From positions 79,492 to 143,491 of the forward strand of contig CAJTPR010000005.1 of NCBI GenBank assembly GCA_910578275.1: 64,000 nt of DNA. Direction: 5' to 3'. This DNA is from an uncultured Bacteroidales bacterium (GTDB lineage: Bacteria > Bacteroidota > Bacteroidia > Bacteroidales > P3). How positions within the stretch are numbered: the first letter of the stretch is position 1; the number at the start of each line of letters is the position of its first letter. The notes under the pieces were generated by a model. It saw only the letters and a program-made list of their open reading frames with translations, was not told the DNA's origin and ran no database searches. A program made the translations under genes and the position numbers. Positions 18,816 to 26,748 of this stretch are shown piece by piece.

Positions 18816-19756
18816 TGATGTATGCCGTAAGTGCACATAAGTATCTTTTAATCACGCTTGTCGTACTTTCGGGCGCGTTTTGGTCGCGTGCCCAGAACAC
18901 GTCGCCCGTTTTCACCCAGCAGTTGTTCAACAAGGTGAATTTCAATCCGGCGGCGGTCAGGCAGGATCCCGTGGTGGATGTGTCGCTTTTCGGACGTATG
19001 CAGTGGGTGGGTTTCAAGGGGGCGCCCAAAAGCATGATGCTCAACGCTTCGGGTTATCTTCCCGAGATCAGGTCGGGGGTTTCCGGAGCGGTGACGGGCG
19101 AAACGGTCGGGCTTACGTTCACCTTGAACGCCAAGTTCGGCTATTCCTATCATATCCATCTGGGGCGGATGAATTACTTGTCGTTCGGTCTCAATGCCGG
19201 CGTGATATACAAGAATTTCGAAGGCAGCAAGATAAAACTGGAGGACGAGACCGACGAGACGGTGAAGCGCGAGGACGTGAACGACGTGAAACCCGATGTG
19301 GATTTCGGTCTCATGTTCACGTTCAACAAGTTCAGTTTCGGTTTGAGCGCGACCCACCTGACGGCTTGGGCTTATGACCGGAAAAAGGATTATTTCGCCC
19401 CGCACGAGGGGTATCATGCCTTTATCCAGTTCAAGGGGGATATCAGCCCCGTTTTCGCCATCGACCCCTATGTCGCGGCGCATTACGTGGGCGATTATTT
19501 CAAGGCGGAAGCGGTGGTGAATTTCCGTATCCTGGACGCCTTCTGGGTGGGCGGGGGCTATCGCTACAATGACGCGGTCGTGCTTATGGCCGGTGCCAAG
19601 ATCGGAAAGGTGTTTTCGATAGGATATTCTTACGACCTGGGGATGGGATCGATGAAAAGGTACCACAGCGGTTCGCACGAAATATTCCTTTCGTTGAAAT
19701 TTGAAACCACGCGCAAGGTAGGCGAAGTGACCGACACGCCGTTGATGTTCGAGTAG
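18815..19756 (+). CDS. PorP/SprF-family T9SS outer-membrane protein
   Basis: A 313-residue beta-barrel-type protein. The signal peptide (about residues 1-26, ending FWSRAQ) is followed by TSPVFTQQLFNKVNFNPAAV, the family's usual opening in which the protein 'expects' NPA after an F/L-Q-L-F-N motif. Alternating hydrophobic strands run to a typical end (IGYSYDLGMGSMKRYHSGSHEIFLSLKF). The start is ATG 18815, overlapping the OmpA stop as TAATG; ATG 18818 is equally possible. Family members bind and export type B sorting-domain proteins, so this is the likely dedicated partner of the giant adhesin. It is a second PorP homologue besides the one at 58258, as expected when a specialised SprF-like copy accompanies a large cargo gene. 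Confidence 0.88.
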   Translation: MMYAVSAHKYLLITLVVLSGAFWSRAQNTSPVFTQQLFNKVNFNPAAVRQDPVVDVSLFGRMQWVGFKGAPKSMMLNASGYLPEIRSGVSGAVTGETVGLTFTLNAKFGYSYHIHLGRMNYLSFGLNAGVIYKNFEGSKIKLEDETDETVKREDVNDVKPDVDFGLMFTFNKFSFGLSATHLTAWAYDRKKDYFAPHEGYHAFIQFKGDISPVFAIDPYVAAHYVGDYFKAEAVVNFRILDAFWVGGGYRYNDAVVLMAGAKIGKVFSIGYSYDLGMGSMKRYHSGSHEIFLSLKFETTRKVGEVTDTPLMFE

Positions 19757-19784
19757 CGGCCTTGAGCGTAAAAATATTGAAAAG

Positions 19785-20144
19785 ATGACCAAACAGGCAG
19801 AAAACGAAGCATTATTGCACACTTACAACGTCTTGGGGGCAGGAACGAGCGTGAAAGGCTCCCTTGAAAGCAACGGGAACTTGCGTATCGACGGTTCGTT
19901 CGAAGGCACGCTTTCCATCGGCGGCAAGCTGGTGGTGGGCGGTACGGGCAGCCTGACGGGCAATGTGAGTTGTGCCTCGGCCGAGATAGAAGGCAAGGTA
20001 AAGACCGAAAAGATGCAAGTGGCCGGCTTGCTTTCGCTCAAGAGCACCTCGGTGGTGGAAGGCGAGATCACGATACAGAAACTCTATATCGAACAGGGAG
20101 CTGTTTTCAACGGTCAATGCAACATGCCGCAGGAAAGGGTTTAA
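19785..20144 (+). CDS. Bactofilin (polymer-forming cytoskeletal protein)
   Basis: A 119-residue DUF583/bactofilin protein. The core is a right-handed beta-helix of short repeats (VKGSLESNGNLRIDGSFEGTLSIGGKLVVGG, then NVSCASAEIEGKVKTEKM). The N-terminal tail (TKQAENEALLHTYNVLGAGTSV) and short C-terminal tail are typical. Bactofilins self-assemble into cytoplasmic or membrane-associated filaments that localise envelope enzymes. It follows the PorP-like gene by 28 bases without a visible terminator or promoter, so it may be co-transcribed with the adhesin operon. That would hint at a scaffold for surface assembly, but the link is positional only. Confidence 0.92.
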   Translation: MTKQAENEALLHTYNVLGAGTSVKGSLESNGNLRIDGSFEGTLSIGGKLVVGGTGSLTGNVSCASAEIEGKVKTEKMQVAGLLSLKSTSVVEGEITIQKLYIEQGAVFNGQCNMPQERV

Positions 20145-20222
20145 GGTAGGCTGCACGCCAAATGCGGATCCGGTTTGCCCGGGTCGTGCCGAGGCGTCGC
20201 CTTTATGGCCGCCGAAGTTCAA

Positions 20223-20265
20223 GACAGGTTGCATGCCGGTCGTGTAGCCGGATACCCGGCCTGTC
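20223..20265 (+). other. Interrupted inverted repeat upstream of gcvT
   Basis: GACAGG (20223-20228) pairs with CCTGTC (20260-20265), and CCGG (20236-20239) pairs with CCGG (20256-20259), leaving a 7-base bulge and a 16-base loop. It lies in the 150-base gap between the bactofilin and gcvT, which has no clear TAnnTTTG element. It does not match the glycine riboswitch core as far as I can see; the function is unknown. Confidence 0.35.
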
Positions 20266-20294
20266 GAAGCGAAGTCCAAAACAAAATCAAGGAT

Positions 20295-21398
20295 ATGAAA
20301 ACAACCGTTTTTACCGATACCCACATCAAGCTGGGTGCCAAGATGGAACCGTTTGCCGGTTACAACATGCCTGTGCAATACCAAGGCATCATCGTCGAGC
20401 ATGAAAATGTACGCAAGAAGGTAGGCGTATTCGACGTTTCGCACATGGGAGAATTCTGGATCAAGGGCCCCAAGGCTTTCGACTTGCTGCAACATCTTAC
20501 CACCAACGACGTGGCCGCCTTGGAAGACGGCAAGGTGCAATATACCACCGTGCCCAATGGCAAGGGCGGTATCGTGGACGACATGCTGGTCTATCGCATC
20601 GACGCCCAGACGTACATGGTAGTTCCCAATGCCGCCAACATCGAAAAGGATTGGGCATGGTTCTCCCTGCATGCCAAGGAAATGGGCATGGAAGTGGGCA
20701 AGGAACTCTACAATGCTTCCGACGAGATTTCGCAACTTGCCGTACAGGGTCCGTTGGCGTTGAAAGCCATGCAGAAACTCACCGACACGCCCATCGAAGA
20801 CATGGTCTATTACACGTTCAAGAAAGTGACGTTGGCGGGCGTGAAGGATGTGATCTTGAGTACTACCGGCTATACCGGCGCGGGCGGTTGCGAGATCTAT
20901 TTCGCCAACAAGGATGGCCAGAAGATCTGGGATGCCGTGTTCGAGGCCGGCAAGGAATTCGGCATCATGCCTTGCGGTCTGGGGTGTCGTGATACCTTGC
21001 GCCTTGAAATGGGCTTCTGTCTCTACGGTCATGAGATAACCGACGAGACTTCGCCTATCGAAGCCGGTTTGGGCTGGATTACGAAGATGGTTCCAGGCAA
21101 CGACTTCATCGATCGCGAAAAGATGGAAAAACTCAAGGCGGAGGGTCTCAAACGCAAGTTGGTGGGCTTTGAAATGATCGACCGCGGCATTGCCCGCGCC
21201 GAATATCCCATTTGCGACGAACAAGGAAATGTCATCGGTCACGTATGTTCCGGTTCCCAGTCGCCTTCGTTGGGCAAGGCCATCGGCACAGGTTACGTAC
21301 AGGCAGGCTTCAGCAAGGTAGGCAGTGAGATTTTCATCGATGTCCGCGGTCGCAAGCTCAAGGCCCAGGTCGTAAAGATGCCGTTCTACAAAGGTTGA
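20295..21398 (+). CDS. gcvT: Glycine cleavage system T protein (aminomethyltransferase)
   Basis: A 367-residue cytoplasmic enzyme. It transfers the aminomethyl carbon from the H-protein lipoyl arm to tetrahydrofolate, giving methylene-THF and ammonia. Family motifs are seen in order: MKTTVFTDTHIKLGAKMEPFAGYNMPVQY at the N-terminus, VGVFDVSHMGEF, the folate-binding centre (YLRLEMGF-like: DTLRLEMGFCLYGHEI), ETSPIEAGLGW, and IGTGYV near the end. The start ATG 20295 gives the normal family length; the frame is open upstream but has no family sequence there. Other gcv genes are not in the window. A perfect terminator follows 42 bases after the stop. Confidence 0.95.
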   Translation: MKTTVFTDTHIKLGAKMEPFAGYNMPVQYQGIIVEHENVRKKVGVFDVSHMGEFWIKGPKAFDLLQHLTTNDVAALEDGKVQYTTVPNGKGGIVDDMLVYRIDAQTYMVVPNAANIEKDWAWFSLHAKEMGMEVGKELYNASDEISQLAVQGPLALKAMQKLTDTPIEDMVYYTFKKVTLAGVKDVILSTTGYTGAGGCEIYFANKDGQKIWDAVFEAGKEFGIMPCGLGCRDTLRLEMGFCLYGHEITDETSPIEAGLGWITKMVPGNDFIDREKMEKLKAEGLKRKLVGFEMIDRGIARAEYPICDEQGNVIGHVCSGSQSPSLGKAIGTGYVQAGFSKVGSEIFIDVRGRKLKAQVVKMPFYKG

Positions 21399-21440
21399 TG
21401 TTCCCTGATGGTCCTACCTGTCGGCCGGGCCATTGTCCGA

Positions 21441-21474
21441 AAGCCGCCGTGCGATTTCGCACGGCGGCTTTTTT
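21441..21474 (+). terminator. Terminator between gcvT and the minus-strand sensor kinase gene
   Basis: Perfect 13-base stem (21441-21453 with 21458-21470), loop ATTT, then a six-T run on the plus strand. On the minus strand the hairpin follows the kinase stop but lacks a good T-run, so it works mainly for gcvT. Confidence 0.9.
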
Positions 21475-21519
21475 CTTGCCTTGGACGTAAGTTCAGGATC
21501 GGCATGGGAAGTCCGGAAC

Positions 21520-23958
21520 CTAAGCTCCGAACCTGAGGCGGAACCGTGCCCCTTGCCCCGTCGTGCTGACTACCGAGATTTCCGCGCCCATGCTTTCGGC
21601 CAACCGGCGGCAGATGGCCAGACCCAAGCCTGTGCCGGTGCTCCGGGTCGTGAAATGGGGTTCGAAGATGCGTTCCTGTTTTTCGGGACTTATGCCCGGG
21701 CCGTTGTCGGAGACGTAGAGCGTGCAAGTGCCGTTTCCGGCTTGTAGTCCGATTCGTACCGTGGGGTTTTCCGTCCGGGCTTCTTCCATCGCCTGGACGG
21801 CATTGCGCACGAGGTTCACCAGGATTTGTTCCAGGAATCCGGGATCGGCACGGAGGCTTTTCTCTTGAAGTCCCTCCGGTATCTCCGCGCAAAAGGCCGT
21901 CTTCTCGTCGGCCTTGAAAAGTTCCAACGTCTTGTGGATGATTTGCGCCGGAACCACCGCTTGCATCTGCGGCTTCTGCCATTTGGCGAATTGCGAGAAC
22001 GTGCCGGCGATATGGGCCAGAAGGTCGATTTGTCCGCTGAGCAAGGTGGCGAACTTGTCCAGCCGTTCCTTGAAACCGGCCGGTTCCATACGTTCGTAGG
22101 CCTTTTGCAGCAGTTGCACCTGCAACTTCATGGGCGTGAGCGGGTTCTTTATCTCGTGCGCCACCTGTCGCGCCATTTCGCTCCAGGCGTTTTCTCGTTC
22201 GGATTCGGCCAGCTTGCGCAGGCTCGTTTCCAATTCGTCCACCAACAGGTTGTATTGACGGACCAGCATGCCGATTTCATCGTTGCGCTTCCACTCCAGA
22301 TGCTCGTTTTTCCGAGCCGGTCTGATTTGCGCCACCATGTGCGTGACCAGTTGCAAGGGCTTGGTGATTCGCCGTGCCAGCAAGGACGAGAAACCCAGCG
22401 TGACAAGGCTTAGCAGGACCATGATGTTGAGGTAGGTGCACAGGAATCGGCTCATTTCGGTCCGTTGCCGTTCCACTTGCAGGTAGTAGGGGATACATAG
22501 GAATCCGATGACTTCGCCGTATGCGTTGCGGAAGGAGGCGAAGGCGAGCAAGGAACGTTCCCGTTCCAAGATGAGCAGGTGGCTTTGCTCTTCGGCGATT
22601 TCCTCCAGTATGCTTTCGTCCAATCGTTCGGGAAGCAGGCCTTCCGGGCGCGGGCTGGATACGAGCCGTCCTTGCGTGGAATACAGGTAGATGTCTTTCC
22701 TGAAAAGGTTGGAGAGTTCCTCTATTTCCTTGTGCAAGCGTACCTTGAGGCTGTCGTTGTCATCCCTTTCCAGGCAATAGCCGGGCAGATAAAGGTTGTT
22801 GCGCTCCATTTCGGCCAGGATCGAAAGGCTTTGGTTTCGCAATACCTTCGTGTTCTCGTTCAGGTTCACTTGACGGATGAAGAACATGGACACCGCGCCG
22901 AACACGAGCACGACGGAAAGGAAAAGCATGAACGTCCCGATGCGCAATTGGCGGGCGTAGGTTCCGGCGGTGCCGAGGAAATTCTTGTCGAAGATCGCCA
23001 GGAACAAGGCTCCGGTCAAGCCGAACAAGAGGAAAAACAGCGAGAAGTCGGGCAAGATGTCGGAGGGGTCGGTTTCGGGCGTGCTCAATACCAGCAGGCG
23101 GTCGTGAGGCAGGGGGTAGAACAGGTGGCTGTATCCCTTGCGGTTGAGGAAGCGCAAGGAGTCAGGTGCCTTGCCCTTGAGGTTGAAACTGTAGAGGAAG
23201 CTGCCGTTGTGGCTCCATAGTTCGTTTTCGGCATAGAAGGCGTAGGAGTAGGCGGGGGGCAGCACTAGTCCTTCGCCTCCGGGCACGTCCGCGAATTTCT
23301 TCCGTCCCAGTTCCATGTTCAGCAAAAGCGTGTCGGAACCAAGCAATACGGGAATCCGGTAGAGATAGGCGTAATATTCGATGCCGTAGTCGATGCCGTA
23401 CAGGCCGGGAACTTCCGTTTCGATACCGTTGTCCGCCTTCCGGGAAAAGAAGTCCCTGCAGTTTTCGGTAAGATGCCCTTCGAGCAAAAGGAGTTCTTCG
23501 GGTTCGCAGAATGTGAAGAAACAGCGATAATGGCTGAACGCCTCGTCGAGGATTTCCGTTTGCCAGCGGACGATGAGGCTTTCTTTTCCTTGGACGTCGT
23601 CAATGCGGGTGAATCCTTGCGGCAATGTCCCGTTTCCTTGCAGTTTCCGCAGACGGGAGGCGAACCTTTCCTCAGCCTGCAAGTCGCGTTCGAAAGCGAT
23701 TCTTTCGGCCCATCGCAGGCGGAGCCGCTGTTCTTTCCGGATACCGTTCAGATGAACCGCCACCGCGCAAAGCAGGCAATAGGCGATCAGGAAAAAGGTA
23801 CGGAATAGTCCTTTCCTGCGGATTTTGAAGATCTTCTCGCAAAAAAGGACGAGTCCGAACCCCAAGAAAAAAAGTCCGCCCGCACATGCCGCGCTGAAGA
23901 TGTTGAAATCCAGGAGTTCCTTGGCTTGAAGCGGTATGTCGGGCAGAAACGGCGGCAT
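21520..23958 (-). CDS. NtrY-type membrane sensor histidine kinase
   Basis: An 812-residue kinase. Two membrane segments (about residues 18-40 and 50-70) are followed by a large periplasmic region, further membrane segments around residues 300-380 and 490-515, a HAMP linker (RRITKPLQLVTHMV), a HisKA domain with phospho-acceptor in MARQVAHEIKNPLTPMKLQ, and a HATPase_c domain with N box LVNLVRNAVQAME, G1 DNGPGIS and G2 TGLGLAI. The layout matches NtrY-like kinases of Bacteroidetes. The cognate regulator is not adjacent. Its start lies 9 bases after the mce stop, so the two are very probably co-transcribed. The stimulus is not deducible from sequence. Confidence 0.9.
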   Translation of the reverse strand: MPPFLPDIPLQAKELLDFNIFSAACAGGLFFLGFGLVLFCEKIFKIRRKGLFRTFFLIAYCLLCAVAVHLNGIRKEQRLRLRWAERIAFERDLQAEERFASRLRKLQGNGTLPQGFTRIDDVQGKESLIVRWQTEILDEAFSHYRCFFTFCEPEELLLLEGHLTENCRDFFSRKADNGIETEVPGLYGIDYGIEYYAYLYRIPVLLGSDTLLLNMELGRKKFADVPGGEGLVLPPAYSYAFYAENELWSHNGSFLYSFNLKGKAPDSLRFLNRKGYSHLFYPLPHDRLLVLSTPETDPSDILPDFSLFFLLFGLTGALFLAIFDKNFLGTAGTYARQLRIGTFMLFLSVVLVFGAVSMFFIRQVNLNENTKVLRNQSLSILAEMERNNLYLPGYCLERDDNDSLKVRLHKEIEELSNLFRKDIYLYSTQGRLVSSPRPEGLLPERLDESILEEIAEEQSHLLILERERSLLAFASFRNAYGEVIGFLCIPYYLQVERQRTEMSRFLCTYLNIMVLLSLVTLGFSSLLARRITKPLQLVTHMVAQIRPARKNEHLEWKRNDEIGMLVRQYNLLVDELETSLRKLAESERENAWSEMARQVAHEIKNPLTPMKLQVQLLQKAYERMEPAGFKERLDKFATLLSGQIDLLAHIAGTFSQFAKWQKPQMQAVVPAQIIHKTLELFKADEKTAFCAEIPEGLQEKSLRADPGFLEQILVNLVRNAVQAMEEARTENPTVRIGLQAGNGTCTLYVSDNGPGISPEKQERIFEPHFTTRSTGTGLGLAICRRLAESMGAEISVVSTTGQGARFRLRFGA

Positions 23959-23967
23959 GCACGTTTG

Positions 23968-24369
23968 CTATTTGCAGCAAAATTCGGTCAACACGCCGTG
24001 CGTGGATTTGGGATGGAGAAATCCGATATTGAGGTTCTCCGCACCTTTGCGGGGCGCCTTGTCGATAAGCTGGACACCTTTCTTTTCCGCGTTTTCGAGG
24101 GCGGCCTTGGTGTCTTCCACGGCAAAGGCGATATGGTGGATACCTTCACCTTTCTTTTCGACGAATTTGCCGATAGGGCCTTCGGGGTCGGTCGATTCGA
24201 GGAGTTCCAGCTTGGTCTCGCCTACTTTGAAGAAGGCCGTGCGTACTTTCTGGTCTTTCACTTCCTCTATATTGTAGCATTCAAGGCCGAGCACGTCTTC
24301 GAAATACCTGATGGATTCTTCCAAGTTCCTTACGGCGATGCCGAGATGTTCGATATGGGTAGGTTTCAT
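23968..24369 (-). CDS. mce: Methylmalonyl-CoA epimerase
   Basis: A 133-residue glyoxalase/VOC-fold enzyme that interconverts (R)- and (S)-methylmalonyl-CoA in the succinate-propionate pathway. Motifs: MKPTHIEHLGIAV with the first metal-binding His, the ETKLELLEST strand, GEGIHHIAFAVED with the second His, and the C-terminal glutamate in HGVLTEFC. The start ATG (24367-24369) gives the family length; the longer open frame upstream overlaps the divergent sirtuin gene. Mutase genes are not in the window. The partner mutase needs B12, which fits the corrinoid uptake locus near 46-54 kb. Confidence 0.95.
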   Translation of the reverse strand: MKPTHIEHLGIAVRNLEESIRYFEDVLGLECYNIEEVKDQKVRTAFFKVGETKLELLESTDPEGPIGKFVEKKGEGIHHIAFAVEDTKAALENAEKKGVQLIDKAPRKGAENLNIGFLHPKSTHGVLTEFCCK

Positions 24370-24391
24370 GGTTGGGATTTTTTTGCGAGGA

Positions 24392-24399
24392 CAAAAATA
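24392..24399 (-). promoter_or_regulatory. -7 element TATTTTTG of mce
   Basis: Read on the minus strand it matches TAnnTTTG and lies 22 bases upstream of the mce start, in the 54-base divergent gap with the sirtuin gene. The plus side shows only a weak TACATTAG. Confidence 0.45.
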
Positions 24400-24423
24400 C
24401 GGCAAAAATCGTACATTAGCCCC

Positions 24424-25176
24424 ATGAAGAAAATCGTTGTTTTTACGGGTGCCGGCGTGAGCGCCGACAGCGGAATCGCCACTTTCCGCGACTCCGACGG
24501 ACTTTGGGCGAATCACAGGATCGAGGATGTCTGCACGCCGGAAGCCTTGGCGGCCAACCGCCCCGTGGTCATCGATTTCTACAACCGGCGTCGTCGCGAG
24601 TTGTTGCAGAAAAAGGCCAATCCCGCTCATGAAGCCATCGCATCCTTGGAATCGAAATACGAGGTGGAGGTCATCACGCAGAACATCGACGACTTGCACG
24701 AACGGGCGGGCAGCACGCGCATCACCCATCTGCACGGGCAACTGAGCAAGTTGCAGTCCATGTCCGATTCAAGCCGTGTTTACGATATTCCCGACTGGCA
24801 AAAAGCGGTAGAAGCCGTGGAGAGCGGAAAGGATGTGGAAGATTATGCCCGTGTATGGAAAGAAGAAGTGGATGCCAAGGGACCCGATGGCGGGTTGTTG
24901 CGTCCCCATGTCGTGTTTTTCGGTGAACAGGTGCCGAACTACGACTTGGCCTGCCGTATCGCCGCCACCGCGGACATCTTCGTGGTTTGCGGCACTTCGT
25001 TGGCGGTATATCCGGCCGCGGCCTTGGTCTTTTCGGTGCGGAACGATATTCCCGTCTATCTGGTGGATCCCCATCGTCCCGACACGAGCCGTCTGGCCTG
25101 CCAAGTGCGTTTTATCCAAAAGCGTGCCGCCGAGGGCATGCCCGAACTTTGCCGGGAACTTTTGGAAAAGGCTTAG
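24424..25176 (+). CDS. cobB: Sir2-family NAD-dependent deacylase without zinc cysteines
   Basis: A 250-residue sirtuin. The NAD-binding start is clear (VVFTGAGVSADSGIATFRD), followed by TQNIDDLHERAGS, the catalytic His in HLHGQL, and RPHVVFFGE, then CGTSLAVYPAA. It should remove acyl groups from protein lysines using NAD. Between HLHGQL and RPHVVFFGE (about residues 105-165) there is no cysteine, so the usual Cys4 zinc site is absent; other Bacteroidetes sirtuins are also known to lack it. Start ATG 24424 gives the family N-terminus. The gene is divergent from mce and its 3' end overlaps the convergent dehydrogenase by four bases. Confidence 0.9.
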   Translation: MKKIVVFTGAGVSADSGIATFRDSDGLWANHRIEDVCTPEALAANRPVVIDFYNRRRRELLQKKANPAHEAIASLESKYEVEVITQNIDDLHERAGSTRITHLHGQLSKLQSMSDSSRVYDIPDWQKAVEAVESGKDVEDYARVWKEEVDAKGPDGGLLRPHVVFFGEQVPNYDLACRIAATADIFVVCGTSLAVYPAAALVFSVRNDIPVYLVDPHRPDTSRLACQVRFIQKRAAEGMPELCRELLEKA

Positions 25177-26105
25177 TTGACTACGTTCTTGGGTCTTCTT
25201 GCGAAGAAGTCGATGATGTTGGAGAGAGCTTCCTTGCTCGTGGCCTCGCGTGTTTCGTAAGTGGCCGTGCCGATGTGGGGAACCAGGACCACGTTCGACA
25301 ACTTGTACAGACGTTCGTTCACCGACGGTTCTTTTTCGAAGACGTCCAGTCCCGCTCCGGCGATTTCACCCGTTTCCAGGGCCGTCGCCAAGGCATCTTC
25401 GTCCACCACCGCCCCGCGGGAAGTGTTGATGAAGAAAGCCGAAGCCTTCATCTGCCGGAACTCCTTCATGCCGATCAGTTTGGTGTTTTCGGTCGTGAGC
25501 GGCACGTGTACGGAAATCACGTCCGAAGTCGCCAGCAGTTCCTCCATGCTCACCCTCGCGTAACCGGGAACTTCGGTATGCCGGTTGCAATAGATCGTCT
25601 TCATGCCGAACGCGGCGGCTTTCCTGGCCAACTCTTGCCCCACGTGCCCCATGCCGATGATGCCCAAGGTCTTTCCTTCCAAGGTATGTCCCAGCAGGTT
25701 GGTTTTCCACAAGGCCTCCTTTTGCAACCTGATCTTGATGTTCATTTCGCCGATGCGGCGGCAAACGGCCAGCATCAGGCCCATGGCGTGTTCGGCGGTG
25801 GGATTGCTGACGGCCTCGGGCGTGTTGGTGACGGTTATCTTCTTGCTGCGGGCATAAGCTACGTCGATATTGTTGAATCCGGCACCGAAATTGGAGATGA
25901 GTTTGAGCCGTTGGCCGGCGTCGATGACCTCGTTGGGTACGGGAACGGAGAAGAAGGAAACCAGCACGTCGTATTCGGGAATCAGCCCGATCAGTTCTTC
26001 GTTCGTGAAACAGCTTTTTCCTTCTTCGGGAAACGTGATGACCCAGTCTGCAGGCATGTTCAGGAACGGAGCCTTCGGGATTTGGTGCGTGATGAGGATT
26101 TTCAT
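25173..26105 (-). CDS. NAD(P)-dependent D-2-hydroxyacid dehydrogenase
   Basis: A 310-residue member of the D-isomer-specific 2-hydroxyacid dehydrogenases, which reduce 2-oxoacids (glyoxylate, hydroxypyruvate, phosphohydroxypyruvate or similar). The Rossmann motif is GIIGMGHVGQ (about residue 149). Catalytic residues follow the family order: Arg in NTSRGAVVDEDAL, Glu in LDVFEKEP, and His in VPHIGTATYETR. Substrate specificity cannot be read from sequence. It is last on the minus-strand redox cluster but separated from it by 81 bases that hold its own promoter element and an inverted repeat, so it may be an independent unit. Confidence 0.9.
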   Translation of the reverse strand: MKILITHQIPKAPFLNMPADWVITFPEEGKSCFTNEELIGLIPEYDVLVSFFSVPVPNEVIDAGQRLKLISNFGAGFNNIDVAYARSKKITVTNTPEAVSNPTAEHAMGLMLAVCRRIGEMNIKIRLQKEALWKTNLLGHTLEGKTLGIIGMGHVGQELARKAAAFGMKTIYCNRHTEVPGYARVSMEELLATSDVISVHVPLTTENTKLIGMKEFRQMKASAFFINTSRGAVVDEDALATALETGEIAGAGLDVFEKEPSVNERLYKLSNVVLVPHIGTATYETREATSKEALSNIIDFFARRPKNVVN

Positions 26106-26129
26106 GGATTCGATCGTGTTTTAGTCGGT

Positions 26130-26166
26130 GGGCGAAACCCGTATCCAAAGATACGTCGTTTCGCCC
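26130..26166. promoter_or_regulatory. Long inverted repeat enclosing the dehydrogenase promoter
   Basis: GGGCGAAAC (26130-26138) pairs perfectly with GTTTCGCCC (26158-26166), and CGTATC (26140-26145) with GATACG (26150-26155), around a CAAA loop. A minus-strand -7 element TATCTTTG (26146-26153) sits in the loop and inner stem, 40 bases upstream of the dehydrogenase start. On the plus strand the hairpin is followed by TTTT, so it may also stop plus-strand transcripts. Confidence 0.6.
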
Positions 26167-26186
26167 TTTTATCAAAACGGGAACGG

Positions 26187-26744
26187 CTATTCCATCATGC
26201 CGATTTCCTTGAGCCATTTGCGGACGCTTTTTTCCGCTTCCGGGGCGTTGGAACCGTCGATGGCGATGCCTTTCAGGAATTTGGCTTTCGGACAGGCCGC
26301 CTGCATGTCCTTCTCGCATTTTGCCATGCCGCCTCCCCCGTGGGTGACGAACGGAATGACGATCTTGTCGGCGATTTTCCCGTTCTCGAAGAACGTGTTG
26401 ACCGCAGGAGCCATCGTGCTGTACCAGTTGGGTGTTCCCACGAAGATGACGTCGTATTTGTCGAGATTTCCGGGCATGCCTTGCAAGGCGGGGTAATCCT
26501 TGTTTTCTATTTCTTTCTTGGAAATGGCCAGCAGTTCCCGATTGTCTTCGGGATAGGCCTTCTGCGTCTTGATTTCGAAAGTGGCGGCTCCCGTGGCTTT
26601 CCTGATGTGTTCGGCCACGGCCTTGGTATTGCCGCTCAGGGAATAATAGACGACGAGCATTTTTTCGGGTTTTACGGTCTGTGCCTCGGCGAGTGTGGTT
26701 CCGGCCAATCCCAGGAAGGCCGTCAGAAGGATCAAGCGTTTCAT
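26187..26744 (-). CDS. Exported flavodoxin
   Basis: A 185-residue flavodoxin-fold protein preceded by a Sec signal peptide (MKRLILLTAFLGLAGTTLAEAQ). The FMN phosphate loop is YYSLSGNTK (about residues 34-42); further flavin contacts are GTPNWYSTMAP and THGGGGMAKC. The mature domain is of usual flavodoxin length. Flavodoxins carry single electrons in the cytoplasm, so export to the periplasm is unusual, though signal-peptide-bearing relatives are annotated in Bacteroidetes. It ends the operon of polyferredoxin, aldo/keto reductase and DUF1893 protein, starting 4 bases after the latter. A shared electron-transfer role is inferred. Confidence 0.88.
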   Translation of the reverse strand: MKRLILLTAFLGLAGTTLAEAQTVKPEKMLVVYYSLSGNTKAVAEHIRKATGAATFEIKTQKAYPEDNRELLAISKKEIENKDYPALQGMPGNLDKYDVIFVGTPNWYSTMAPAVNTFFENGKIADKIVIPFVTHGGGGMAKCEKDMQAACPKAKFLKGIAIDGSNAPEAEKSVRKWLKEIGMME

Positions 26745-26748
26745 GATC

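Noticed and set aside
20145..20294. Glycine riboswitch before gcvT
   Set aside because: The region forms a stem, but I do not find the conserved tandem glycine aptamer cores.
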